From contig NC_045145.1 of NCBI RefSeq assembly GCF_008831285.2, positions 682,001 through 746,000 of the forward strand: a stretch of 64,000 nt of DNA, read 5' to 3'. The position numbers and the translations under genes are program-made. Numbering within the stretch: position 1 is the stretch's first letter; each line of letters begins with the position of its first letter. A model generated the notes under the pieces. The model ran no database searches. It saw only the letters and a list, made by a program, of their open reading frames with translations, and was not told the DNA's origin. Below, piece by piece: positions 23,173 to 32,550 of the stretch. The stretch is from Nymphaea colorata. Its lineage: Eukaryota > Streptophyta > Magnoliopsida > Nymphaeales > Nymphaeaceae.

Positions 23173-26100
23173 CCCTCCCTCAAGTTGTGCATGGTTTTGC
23201 ACCATGTACAACTTGCCTTTTAGAAACCAGAATCGTTCCTTTGTTAATCCTTTTGTAAATAAGTCTGCAACTTGTTCATCTGTACGAACATAAATAGGCT
23301 GAATTTCCTTGTCTTCCACCTTTTGTCTAACAAAGTGTTGATCAATCTCAATGTGCTTTGTTCGACCATGTTGTACGGGATTAAAGGCAATGTTAATAGC
23401 GCTTTGATTATCGCACATTAACATTGATGTTTTAATCTTTTCTCCAATGTCTTCTAGCAAATGTCTAACCCATGTAACTTCAGCAGTACCTGCAGCCATG
23501 CATCTGTATTCAGCTTCAGTGCTGGATCTTGCTACTGCCTTTTGCTTTCGACAACTCCAAGACACAAGATTACGTCCAATGAAAATACAAAAACCAGAAA
23601 TGGACTTTCTTTGATCGGGATCTCCAGCCCAATCTGCATCTGTGAATGTCATAAGTTGATGTCCAGTAGTTATATTTTCACTCTTACCATAAACTAAGCC
23701 ATCTCCTGCTGTCCCTTTAAGATATCTTAATATTCTTTTGACAGCATCCATGTGAGTATCTCTAGGTGCATGCATAAATTGGGATACTTGATTCACAGCA
23801 TATATAATATCTGGTCTAGTAAATGTAAGATATTGAAGTGCCCCAACAATACTTCGATATTGCGTAGGATCTTCATATAACTCCCCATCTTGAGCACTTA
23901 GTCTTTGATTTAGAACACTAGGAGTTCCAACAGGCTTACAATCAGACATACCTGACTTTTTCAACAAATCCAACGTGTATTTCTGTTGTGTCAATGTGAG
24001 GCGATTATTGTGCCTATCAATCTCCACTCCAAGAAAGAATCGTAAATCACCAAGCTCTTTCATTTTGAAGTTTTGCATCATCAAAACTTTAGCTTCTTCT
24101 ATGTGTTTTTCTGAATTGCCTGTGATAACAATATCATCAACATATATAAGAAGTAAAGTAAATATGTTTTCCTTTCGATAAATGAAAAGAGAGTGATCTA
24201 GAGGACATCTCCGAAAACCACATTCTTGAATCTTGCAAGAGAAACTGTCAAACCACGAACGTGAGGCCTGTTTAAGTCCATAAATAGATTTTCTTAGTTT
24301 GCAAACCCATGCATGAGAGTCTCCTTTCGTGTATCCTGGAGGTTGTTCCATATATACTTCCTCCCTTAAATCACCATGAAGAAAAGCATTCTTCACGTCC
24401 ATTTGATGTAGTCTCCATCCATATTCAACTGCCAATGATATAATCACGCGAATTGTTCCCATTTTGATCACAGGGCTGAATGTCTCATCATAATCTTCTC
24501 CATATTGTTGTGTAAACCCTTTTGCTACTAACCTTGCTTTGTGTCTTTCTATGCTGCCGTCAGGTTTGTATTTAATTTTGTATACCCATTTGGAGCCCAC
24601 TACGTTCTTTTCGTGTGGCCTCGGAACGATCTCCCATGTTCCACATTCATGCAAGGCATCCATTTCTTCTTTCATAGCCTTTCTCCAATGATGTGATTTT
24701 GATGCTTCATCAAATGAAGTAGGTTCTTCCTCCTTGCCAACTTTTGCCATGAATAACTGAAAATCAAGTGATAAAGAATCATAGCTAACCCACCTGTGAA
24801 TGGGATGACGAATGCGTTGGGATCTTCTAAGGTGGGGCATGTTGTCTTCTTCACTGTGAGCATCTCTGTCCCTTAGTCGTCGACTGTAGATAAGACCCGA
24901 ATACCGATGTGCATCGTTGCTCTGTTCATTATTGTTTTCGTGATGACTTAATGACTGTGTTGGATCTTCTTGATTTTCACTTTGAGCCATATCCGACGGT
25001 TGTATTGCTCTCTCTGAATCTTCACTTTGAGGCACATCATTTTCTATAACAGGATCTGCATTGAATAACTGTGTACTGGTCCAGGGATCATAAGATTCAA
25101 TGGTCATAGGCATTTCATTTGTATTATCAAAACTATGTTCATCAAAAATGACATTTCTTGAAGTTTTGATACGTTTAGTTGTTGGATCATAGCATCGAAA
25201 ACCTTTATATTCATCAGCATATCCAACGAATCTACATTGAATAGCTTTGTCTTGAAACTTGTTCCTCAAGGCAGCATCAACGTGAACATAGCATACACAA
25301 CCAAAAACCTTCAAGTTCTTGTAATCAGGTTGTTTGCCTAAGAGTGTAAAATATGGCGATTTAGACATCAAGAGTGTCATAGGCAAACAATTTATTATGT
25401 ATACAGCAGTATGGAAGGCTTCAGTCCACAAGGAAATGGGCACATTAGTATCATGCATCATGCTCATGGCGCTTTCAACTATATGTCGATGTTTCCGCTC
25501 AACTACACCATTTTGTTGTGGTGTGTAAGGGCAGGAAATTTGTCTAGTTATCCCTTTTTCACGTAGAAATTCAATAAAATCAAGCGAGGAATATTCTCCC
25601 CCTCCATCACATTGAAAATGCACCACATTGGATGAAAATTTAGTTTGAATCATGGCATAGAAGTTTCGAAATATGTGAGGTACTTCTGATTTGTGTTTCA
25701 TGAAGTAAATCCAGGTGAAACGTGAGTAAGAGTCAATGAATAAGACATAATATCTTGACCCAGACATGGAATCAATAGGGGCTGGCCCCCATACATCAGA
25801 AAAAATAGTTTCAAAAGGTTTGGAAGCCCTTTGATTTATATTATGGAAAGGTAAAACATGACTCTTACAAAGTCCACAACTTGAACATTTTTTGACACTT
25901 GAAGTAAGAGGTAAACTTGATCTTGGAATGAGACTATCTGTGACAAGTTTTTCAATGAAATGTCGACCACAGTGTCCTAGCCGACTATGCCACAAATCAG
26001 ACTCCAAAAATTGGTTAGGGCCCCTTACTTTTGATTGAAAATGGCAAGAACTTGGCACTGATGACGCATTATGAGAAAGAGAAAATGTCTTCAATCCTAT

Positions 26101-27483
26101 ATCAAAAGTGGATGAATCCTTGGGTAGACATTCCTTGAGGACGTACATATTCCCTTGACGCTCCCCTCTAGCGAACATTTTCTTCGTTTGGAGGTCCTTG
26201 ACATAGACAGAAGAAGGTGTGAATTCAACAGAAGAGCTTGTATCATCAATGAGTTTAGAAATGGATATGATGTTCTTTTTGATATTGGGAGCAAGAACAA
26301 CATTAGACAGTGATAGAGACGAGGATGACAATGGAATATGTGCATTTCCAATATGTGTAATAGGATGAGATTTTCCATCACCTGTTATAATGCAACTTCT
26401 ACCGTAATGAGGGGATAAGTTAGTCAATTTACCTGCATTTCCTGTCACATGGGTAGCTGCACCTGAATCCAAGAACCATTCTCCCTGCTCATTTTGCTTT
26501 ATAGTCATCTTTGAGAATGCGGCCATCAATAGCTGTTGCATATCTTCAGCGGTGGATTTAGAACTTTGTCCTCCTTGTTTATAATCATGTCTTACTCCTT
26601 TGTTTTTATTTTGAGGATTAAACCAACATTGTGCCTTCATGTGTCCTTTCTTGTTGCACTGAAAACAAATTGGTATTTTTCTTGAAGTATCCAAAGGAGA
26701 AATACCTTGGTTATGTGGTGTTGGTAGAATGCCACGACCACCATGGTTGGTGTTCCCATGGCTCTTACCAAACTTTACATTCATAGCCAACACATTTTGG
26801 GAGTTCCCTTGATCAGTCCTTTCAATGACTCTTTTCATATTCATTTCATGTTGGAGAAGTTTACCTTGTAGTTCGTTGAAGGAAGGCAGAACAGGAAGGA
26901 CCTCAAGAGCTGTAATAAAAGCATGATAATCATGCCCAAGTCCATTCAAGGTTTGCTGCACCTTTTCCTTATCAGAAATGTTATTCCCTGAGGCAGCAAG
27001 TTGGTCTGCGACGGCCTTAATACGCCCCAAATAATCCATGATAGACGTTGAACCTTTGCTCAAATTCTGAAATTCTTTCTTTAAGTACATAATTCGAGCT
27101 TCTGATATTTGGGAAAAGGTATCAGCAAGGGTTTCCCATAATTCTTCTGCAGTACAATCATCAGAAACTGAAAGTAACACTTGTTGAGATAAAGTGGACA
27201 AAATATACGCAACCAGACTTTGATCACGTCTCATCCACATAGCATGTTCAGGATTGTTGTCTTCATGAACAGCAATAACTTCTCCTGCCTCATTTTTTAT
27301 TTCCTGTAAGACGGATATTGGTGGAGCCTTTGTTGAACCATCGAGATGTCCAAAGAGGCCTTGACTTCTTATGAAAGGCATGATTTGCCTTTTCCAGATC
27401 AGATAATTCTCATGGTTGAGTTTTTCGGTAATAAGGTGAGGAAGAAAACTTGAGGACATGCCAGAATGCGAAAGGTTTTCCAT
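23167..27483 (-). CDS. Copia gag-pol polyprotein (1,438 aa)
   Basis: Encodes the whole machinery of the retrotransposon. The open frame continues upstream into the 5' LTR, but MENLSHSGM at 27,483 is the first Met after the primer site that fits the gag N terminus (then NYLIWKRQI). Domains by residue: gag (UBN2 type) about 15-230; zinc knuckle C273-C276-H281-C286; protease FLDSGA at 337-342; GAG-pre-integrase with LWHSRLGH and CSSC at 497-536; integrase catalytic D563, D626 and E662 in VERKHRH; reverse transcriptase about 945-1190 with YVDD at 1114-1117; RNase H with DAD at 1282-1284, E1323 and D1358. The protein ends QLEGGC, overlapping the polypurine tract and 3' LTR as is usual in Copia. 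I see no stop, frameshift or lost catalytic residue, which suggests an active or recently active element. Confidence 0.97.
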   Translation of the reverse strand: MENLSHSGMSSSFLPHLITEKLNHENYLIWKRQIMPFIRSQGLFGHLDGSTKAPPISVLQEIKNEAGEVIAVHEDNNPEHAMWMRRDQSLVAYILSTLSQQVLLSVSDDCTAEELWETLADTFSQISEARIMYLKKEFQNLSKGSTSIMDYLGRIKAVADQLAASGNNISDKEKVQQTLNGLGHDYHAFITALEVLPVLPSFNELQGKLLQHEMNMKRVIERTDQGNSQNVLAMNVKFGKSHGNTNHGGRGILPTPHNQGISPLDTSRKIPICFQCNKKGHMKAQCWFNPQNKNKGVRHDYKQGGQSSKSTAEDMQQLLMAAFSKMTIKQNEQGEWFLDSGAATHVTGNAGKLTNLSPHYGRSCIITGDGKSHPITHIGNAHIPLSSSSLSLSNVVLAPNIKKNIISISKLIDDTSSSVEFTPSSVYVKDLQTKKMFARGERQGNMYVLKECLPKDSSTFDIGLKTFSLSHNASSVPSSCHFQSKVRGPNQFLESDLWHSRLGHCGRHFIEKLVTDSLIPRSSLPLTSSVKKCSSCGLCKSHVLPFHNINQRASKPFETIFSDVWGPAPIDSMSGSRYYVLFIDSYSRFTWIYFMKHKSEVPHIFRNFYAMIQTKFSSNVVHFQCDGGGEYSSLDFIEFLREKGITRQISCPYTPQQNGVVERKHRHIVESAMSMMHDTNVPISLWTEAFHTAVYIINCLPMTLLMSKSPYFTLLGKQPDYKNLKVFGCVCYVHVDAALRNKFQDKAIQCRFVGYADEYKGFRCYDPTTKRIKTSRNVIFDEHSFDNTNEMPMTIESYDPWTSTQLFNADPVIENDVPQSEDSERAIQPSDMAQSENQEDPTQSLSHHENNNEQSNDAHRYSGLIYSRRLRDRDAHSEEDNMPHLRRSQRIRHPIHRWVSYDSLSLDFQLFMAKVGKEEEPTSFDEASKSHHWRKAMKEEMDALHECGTWEIVPRPHEKNVVGSKWVYKIKYKPDGSIERHKARLVAKGFTQQYGEDYDETFSPVIKMGTIRVIISLAVEYGWRLHQMDVKNAFLHGDLREEVYMEQPPGYTKGDSHAWVCKLRKSIYGLKQASRSWFDSFSCKIQECGFRRCPLDHSLFIYRKENIFTLLLIYVDDIVITGNSEKHIEEAKVLMMQNFKMKELGDLRFFLGVEIDRHNNRLTLTQQKYTLDLLKKSGMSDCKPVGTPSVLNQRLSAQDGELYEDPTQYRSIVGALQYLTFTRPDIIYAVNQVSQFMHAPRDTHMDAVKRILRYLKGTAGDGLVYGKSENITTGHQLMTFTDADWAGDPDQRKSISGFCIFIGRNLVSWSCRKQKAVARSSTEAEYRCMAAGTAEVTWVRHLLEDIGEKIKTSMLMCDNQSAINIAFNPVQHGRTKHIEIDQHFVRQKVEDKEIQPIYVRTDEQVADLFTKGLTKERFWFLKGKLYMVQNHAQLEGGC
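23173..23185 (-). promoter_or_regulatory. Polypurine tract for plus-strand priming
   Basis: On the minus strand TTGAGGGAGGG directly precedes the TG of the 3' LTR. This is the expected place and composition for the RNase H-resistant primer of second-strand DNA synthesis. It overlaps the last codons of the polyprotein. Confidence 0.92.
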
Positions 27484-27687
27484 GACAGCAGAAAAGAATG
27501 GTATATAGGTAGAAGATGAGAGGGAAAGAAGACACGATATAACAAGATGTGTCCTTGGTAAGCAAGAAGAAAAAGGAACAAGAATTGCGCAAGAGAAAAG
27601 TAAATTCAGGATAGAGACAAGATGAGAAAAGAGTTCTAACCAGATCAGACCTGTTTGGGCATTTCGTTTGGTAGAGATAACGTAACC

Positions 27688-27703
27688 TGGCGCTCTGATA
27701 CCA
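27688..27703 (-). promoter_or_regulatory. Primer-binding site for initiator Met tRNA
   Basis: On the minus strand, directly after the 5' LTR, the sequence reads TGGTATCAGAGCGCCA. TGGTATCAGAGC is the standard plant Copia site, complementary to the 3' end of the initiator methionine tRNA. There is no spacer between LTR and site. Confidence 0.95.
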
Positions 27704-27755
27704 TGATAGAAATGTAGCACCAATATCTGTAACCCGAAAACAGCACTCAAGCAGG

Positions 27756-27796
<41 letters not shown>

Positions 27797-27853
27797 TGAA
27801 AACAAGAAGAAACTGAGGAGAAGAAGCCGTAGCCAAAATGGTTTGCACGGCCT

Positions 27854-27862
27854 CTATTTATA
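27854..27862 (-). promoter_or_regulatory. TATA box of the Copia promoter
   Basis: The minus strand reads TATAAATAG, a good plant TATA box. It lies about 300 bp into the 5' LTR and just downstream of the 47-bp repeats, so it probably sets the U3/R boundary about 30 bp further on. The start site is inferred, not seen. Confidence 0.75.
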
Positions 27863-27894
27863 ATCTCATTTTCAGAATTCTAAGAGTCTCCAAT

Positions 27895-28083
27895 CGTAGA
27901 ATCCTAGGAGATTTCACAAGCTCCAAGGACATTAATTACATCATAGAAACCTAAGAGACTTCACATATTACAAGGATATTAACTACAACATAGAATCCTA
28001 GGAGACTTCCCATATAACAAGGATATTAACTATAACATAGAATCCTAGGAGACTCTTCACATGTTACAAGGACATTAAATATT
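27895..28083. repeat. Four 47-bp tandem repeats in the U3 region (candidate enhancer)
   Basis: The same four units as in the 3' LTR. In transcription order they sit directly upstream of the TATA box. Short tandem repeats at this position act as stress-responsive enhancers in tobacco Tnt1 and Tto1; a similar role here is inference from position only. Confidence 0.7.
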
Positions 28084-28159
28084 TTAACACATTCTACAAG
28101 GAGGTGGAATCCTAAGAGACTCCTCTTCAACGTGCTGGTGAAGGATTTATATTTTAACA

Positions 28160-28610
28160 CAAATGACCAATCGATGGTCAAAATTTATGCACCTTGTTGG
28201 GACTGAATCTTGTTGCAACAAGTTCAAAGAAACAGCAAGTTGTTTCTCAGTCTAGCAAAGAGGCCAACCAAATGTCATGCAGTGCCAACATAATAGACGC
28301 TGCAACGTGGTAGACATATTTCTAGTTGACCTTGGAACAAGAACAAATCCACCATCCATATGTGAGTACAACTTATTTAGCAGCCATTCCAACTTTTTCA
28401 TAATAGAAGCCAGCACATTAAGTGGATGTTCATTTTGTTAGGGACAAAGTTGCTCAAGGCACTATTGTTGTGAGACGACGTCATCCAAAGAGCATATTGC
28501 AGCTGTGCTTACAAAAATCATTAAGCTCTCATGACTATCATGTTAATCGAAGCAAGCTTAACATAGGAGCATCCTTATGCAGGGGTAAAGTCAAGTTAGG
28601 GCTCGCATGA
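28160..28610 (+). mobile_element. Older Copia relic, right part (RNase H C terminus)
   Basis: Past the young element the old frame resumes: LNLVATSSKKQQVVSQSSKE, then later VDVHFVRDKVAQGTIVVRR, and near the end KSLSSHDYHVNRSKLNI. These match the NLISWSSKKQ...SRSSTEAE, VDYHFVREKV and TK-L-x-F-x-x-x-RSKLN stretches of Copia RNase H. Stops and frame breaks separate the pieces. A second copy of this relic lies on the minus strand at 55,030-55,430. Confidence 0.88.
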
Positions 28611-28765
28611 GCCCTAGCCCCACCTAAAAAAAAATTACATGTAAATTTTAATAAATTTGACTTGTTCTATATAAAAATTTTAAAAAATAATATTAACCCT
28701 AGTCAAAATTTAGAAACTTTAATTTAGCCAGTCTCATGAAAAATTTCTAGTTCTGCCTCTGCCTT
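28580..28765. repeat. Dispersed short repeat (hAT-like MITE candidate)
   Basis: It carries TAGGGCTCGCATGAGCCCTA, then TTACATGTAAATTTTA, TATAAAAATTTTAAAAAATA, and a closing AGTTCTGCCTCTGCC. It is the duplicate-block counterpart of 6,655-6,835. Confidence 0.55.
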
Positions 28766-29516
28766 TATGTGTCCAGCACCTAAGGGTTTTCTTTCGCAGA
28801 CAAGTGTGGTGTTAGGAATTTTTCATTGCAAGTGTGGAACTGTAGTTTCAAAATTTTAACCGGGGCTGAAATACAATTTTCATATTTTTTTATATTGGTT
28901 AATTTAAAATTTTTAATATTTGCATATAAAATTTTGATTTTTTTTTTTATTTTCTAAAAAAGAACACATAATAGAGAGTATATTGATCAACACGGGAGGT
29001 GGCCATCGCATGCATTGTTGTAAGGCATATTGTTCATACCAAAGTAAAACAGTCCAAGATCCAAGATCCACAATAAGCTAAACAAAGGGGACGAACGGGA
29101 TTACTATCATTGTTGTAAGGCATTGTTCCAAGTTCCAACTCCACATATGGTTCCACGGGACCAGAGGTGCCGTGTTTGTCTATGATTCTCTTTTTCTTTG
29201 TTCGTTTGTACCGACAAACCTTTCATGCGACTCGGAGAGTTGTCCCGTGAGCGACAAGAAAAACATCGGCGAACCACCATTCCCAATTCAAACAACCTGC
29301 TTTTGGTATTCAACTCGGGTCGGTGTCTGACTCGGTCACAAACACTATAAAATGGAGTCTATCAAGTAGAGAACTCCTTGGTCGGATGGAACTGATTCCA
29401 CGTAGCTCAGAACTTCCTTTTATTAACTAGACAAGTCCAGAAAACCATTTCCTGCTCTAAATTGGAGAGACCAATTGAGCAAACTAGATCTCTTGGTTGG
29501 CATCTATAAAATGCAA

Positions 29517-29548
<32 letters not shown>

Positions 29549-30010
29549 CCTCTCTCTCTATCTCCCCATATATATATATATATATATAATTTCTCCCTTT
29601 ATATCTATATGTACTCTCTCTCTATCTCTATTGCATCTCTTTAGATTTATATAAACTCAAAAGAAGCGAACACCCAATCTCCAATTGTGTCAAATTACTG
29701 AACTGAAGATGAAAGCATGTTCCTCTTGTATACTCAAAATGCGAAAAATGTACACTTTGTAAATGTTCCCTTTACGCTAGAGAAAAAGATAATAATAAAA
29801 AAAAGCAGTGGAAAAGAACACTAGTGTCATAACGTTAGGAGGTAAGCAAACAGCAAGCAGCAGGCAGCAGGGCCAGAGCCACGCGGTACCAAGAATCCGA
29901 TCTGAGACTCGACCCACTCGAGCTCACCGTCGAGCCATCACGAGCCAATGACTCAGCGAGGTTAGCAGAGATGCACCCATTGGCTTCCACCCTGACCAAG
30001 CCGGTGCCGA
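28590..30010. repeat. Segmental duplicate of 6,640-8,040
   Basis: Same order and orientation as the block at 6.6 kb. It includes the 29,517-29,590 CT/TA microsatellite and the 3' end of the PII-2-like gene. This copy keeps more of the gene and so is nearer the source arrangement. Apart from that gene it is non-coding. Confidence 0.85.
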
Positions 30011-30560
30011 CCATCTCCGAGCCGAGACACAGGCCATCGTTTCCGGTGAGCTTGAGCTTGGGGCCCAACCACTCCCCTAGCTCCTTCTGGAATGCTACCT
30101 GCCCACTGAGCTGGTTGTAGCTGAGGTCAAGGTCGTGAATGAAGGGGAGCCCACCGAGCCCGGATGGTATGGCCCCAGTGAGCCCGTTGTGGTCTAGCGA
30201 CAGGTAGGTCAGGTTGCGTAGGTGAGGCATGGAAGCCGGAATGGTGCCGACGATGCCAGCATAGGCCAAGTCGGGGCCGACCAACCCCGTCATCTGGGTC
30301 CAGACATCTGGAAGGGTCCCTCCCGGGAGGTTCCCCCCCCAAGTGGAGGTCCTGCAGACCCTGCATTCGTCCCAGGAACAGGGGAAGTCTGCCATTGATG
30401 CTGTTGTTGCTGAGGACCAACATTTCCAAGCCCTTTAGCTTCCCTTGTGACGTGGGAATCTCGCTGGATACGTTGTTGAAGCTCAAATCCACCTTAGTCG
30501 CCTTAGATCCCCCGGTGGCTGATCTCTGATGGCAGCTGCCTGGTTATCTGGTTCCGGCCA
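29835..30560 (-). pseudogene. PII-2-like LRR protein, 5'-truncated pseudogene
   Basis: The minus strand encodes the C-terminal half of an extracellular LRR protein. Reading order is NQITRQLPSEI, a frame break, KVDLSFNNVSSEIPTSQGKL, LEMLVLSNNSINGRLP, LQDLHLGGNLPGGTLPDVW, then LRNLTYLSLDHNGLTG, LDLSYNQLSGQV and LKLTGNDGLCLGSE. The tail is hydrophobic (YRVALALLPAACCLL), like a GPI-anchor signal. This resembles Piriformospora indica-insensitive protein 2 and TOO MANY MOUTHS-type proteins. A run of eight G (30,333-30,340) where seven would keep frame splits the reading in two; a second shift lies near 30,515. The N-terminal half is missing. GC content is far above that of the surroundings. The exact subfamily is uncertain. 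Confidence 0.82.
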
Positions 30561-30999
30561 GTGGCGGACCCAGAAAAATGGGCTGGAGGGCACTTGTTTA
30601 TATAAACTCAAATCTGGTGGGGTCCTTATATATTTAAGATTTCACACCAGCCACAATGTAGCTATGCAATTGGTTCCGACTGAGGTTAAGGACGATGAGC
30701 TAGGTGTTCTTTTAAAATTTTTAAACTCAAAACCAAAGAAAGAAATCAGGTCAAATGGGGAGTTGGTAAGCGAGCTTAAAAGAGTCATGCTCGAGCTGTG
30801 GCTTGTCTGTCGAATCGAGTTCAAGCTGACCTTGTATAGCTAAACTAGAGCTTGAGCCAAGCTGAACGAGCTTAATTTTGACTCGGCTCCTATATGGCCC
30901 TATAAGTGGATCAAGTGTGTGCTGAAGTGGTGTGAGGTGCCTGTGTAGTGAGACGGCATGAGCAAGTGTTAATGATTCACTTCTTAGTTTTAATTTTGA
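30561..30999. other. Repeat-like, no gene
   Basis: The gene fragment breaks off at CAGTGGCGGACCCAGAAAAA, which looks like a hAT-type terminus. From about 30,740 to 30,940 there are iterations of GAGCTTGAGC/TTGAGCTCG words, similar to 53,130-53,230. No coding sequence is supported. Confidence 0.5.
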
Positions 31000-31238
31000 A
31001 TACAAGGTTTTAATTTAAAAATAAATCCAATCCTGATCAGAATCTGAATTTGAATCTGAATCCAATGGGATATATATGTACAACCAAATCTGAACCTCAA
31101 TCTAGTCAGGTATCATTTCTTAAATCTGAATCTGACCCAATTTCTTAATCGGATATTAAATTTTTTCCATATGCGATATTTTTTGAACTGGCTTGGTTGG
31201 ATATCCAATTAAAATCAGATATATTGACAACCCAAATT
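31000..31238. repeat. GAATCTGAATC-type degenerate repeat
   Basis: A copy of the element at 9,540-9,745, with AATCTGAATTTGAATCTGAA words and the same right end, GATATCCAATTAAAATCAGA. It abuts the lipase exon fragment exactly as in the first copy. Confidence 0.7.
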
Positions 31239-31331
31239 TGGGAGGAATTGGCTCTATATGACCTTTCGGCTATTATTGACCATATCGATTCAATGACAAA
31301 TTCTAAAGTTCTCTTTGTTGGACTTTCACAA
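31239..31331 (+). pseudogene. Acid-lipase-like exon fragment (copy 2)
   Basis: The frame reads WEELALYDLSAIIDHIDSMT, then NSKVLFVGLSQ, then a GT dinucleotide at 31,332. It is the better-preserved of the two copies and keeps the leading W. Plant acid lipases have VGHSQG at this nucleophile elbow; here H is L, as in copy 1, so that change predates the duplication. The open frame runs on past the donor by chance. No other lipase exon is visible, so it is an isolated exon relic. Confidence 0.7.
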
Positions 31332-31567
31332 GTTATGTTTTCATTTTATTTCCCCATGCTTTCAGACTTGATTTTGTTTAGCACTCAAAATAATCTTATT
31401 TGTTCATTTTCTTGGAACTATAATGGCTTGAGCAGCCTTTACTCGGCCAAAGATACCAGAGACGGTGATAGCAGCCACTACAAGAAAACCCTTACCTCTG
31501 ACGGGGCTTTTTTCACCACCAACAGAGCTGGGTTGTCTCTGCATATACTTATGTCTTATCTCGATCT

Positions 31568-31740
31568 TGGGTGCCGTTTGGCAACAATAACAGTATGTAA
31601 CAATTCCATATATCTGTCGCAAATATTGTGCAGATTTATGTTATATTATGTTATAACATTCCATGAATCTGCCCGAAATATTATTGCAGATACATACAAC
31701 ATTAATACACTGTTGTGTTTTACAGTCGACCGCTACTTCC
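31568..31740. mobile_element. Short MITE, copy 2
   Basis: Opens GGTGCCGTTTGGCAACAATA and closes ACTGTTGTGTTTTACAGTCG. It is the same element as at 10,083-10,240. Confidence 0.5.
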
Positions 31741-32402
31741 GGCTTTGTTCCTAGAGCTGAAAGCATTTAAATGATATTTTGATTTTTTTTTTTTGACTAG
31801 ATGTTGGTGGTTGTTGGCTTGCATCATTTTAGCTTCCACAGGTATATATTTACTGTCTTATGTGAAATAATTGCTTATTTGTGTGCTTTAACTTATGCAT
31901 GCTGGATTCTTGTCATTCCAGTAACATAGTGTTCCAGATACTAGAATCTGTACGTGATCGTCACATCAACTCGATCAGTGATTTATTATCAGCTATATGT
32001 ATGATCAATCACCAGGTTTGATTACTCACCTGAAGCAAGATACGAGCATCAGAAATGTATGTGCAACATAGTAAGTGCATGATTGAATTTTTATAGTCAT
32101 GTACAGGCCTGAATGTGACAAACAACATTTAGGAAGCACTTTGATAAAAGTGAAATCCATTTAATTGACTAAAACATCAATAGAATATGTCACGAAACAT
32201 TGCCAAAAGAAAGCTCATTAAGTTCCTGTTCTTTTGTTTCTATGATTTTTTATTGTTGATTTTTGGCTTTTGCCTTTATATTACTAGGTAAATCATTAAG
32301 CAATGTTAATGCTTTGAGATATTGCACCCCTGACTATTAAAATTCGACATCACCTAATAAGATATTATTTATCAAGCCAAAATTCCTAGTAGTACTTTAC
32401 AC

Positions 32403-32550
32403 AGATCCACCGGCAGGGCCTTGGCCCCCCACCCTAAAAAAATTAAAAAATTCAAACACTGATGTAAATTTCATAAATTTTAGTTTAACATATATAAAAA
32501 ATTGAAATTTTGGTCTCTATTGAAATTTTGAAACTATAGTTCGGTTCTGA
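32403..32550. repeat. Dispersed short repeat (hAT-like MITE candidate)
   Basis: CGGCAGGGCCTTGGCCCCCC followed by an AT-rich core and TTTGAAACTATAGTTCGGTT. Direct counterpart of 11,027-11,180. Confidence 0.6.

Larger units (their letters stand above)
22719..28159 (-). mobile_element. Complete young Ty1-copia retrotransposon
   Basis: The 5,441-bp element has two LTRs starting TG and ending CA: 22,719-23,172 (3' LTR on the minus strand) and 27,704-28,159 (5' LTR). A perfect 5-bp target duplication, CAAAT, flanks it at 22,714-22,718 and 28,160-28,164. The LTRs are identical by eye except for two bases in a GA run. A primer-binding site complementary to the initiator Met tRNA abuts the 5' LTR, and a polypurine tract abuts the 3' LTR. 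A single open frame covers gag through RNase H. All parts needed for autonomous copy-and-paste transposition appear intact. The target is an older Copia relic, so this is a nested insertion. Confidence 0.98.
27704..28159 (-). repeat. 5' LTR of the young Copia element
   Basis: 456 bp with TG...CA ends, and identical by eye to the other LTR apart from a two-base longer GA run. It holds the presumed promoter, with the 47-bp repeats upstream of a TATA box. Confidence 0.97.

Noticed and set aside
27484-27750. 89-residue N-terminal extension of the Copia polyprotein, starting inside the 5' LTR
   Set aside because: The extra start lies upstream of the primer-binding site and in the LTR, and the peptide is hydrophobic and unlike gag. 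MENLSHSGM at 27,483 fits the family start.
30127-30492. 121-codon minus-strand frame as an independent protein
   Set aside because: Its first 40 codons are LRR sequence and the rest is the wrong frame after the G8 run. It belongs to the PII-2-like pseudogene.
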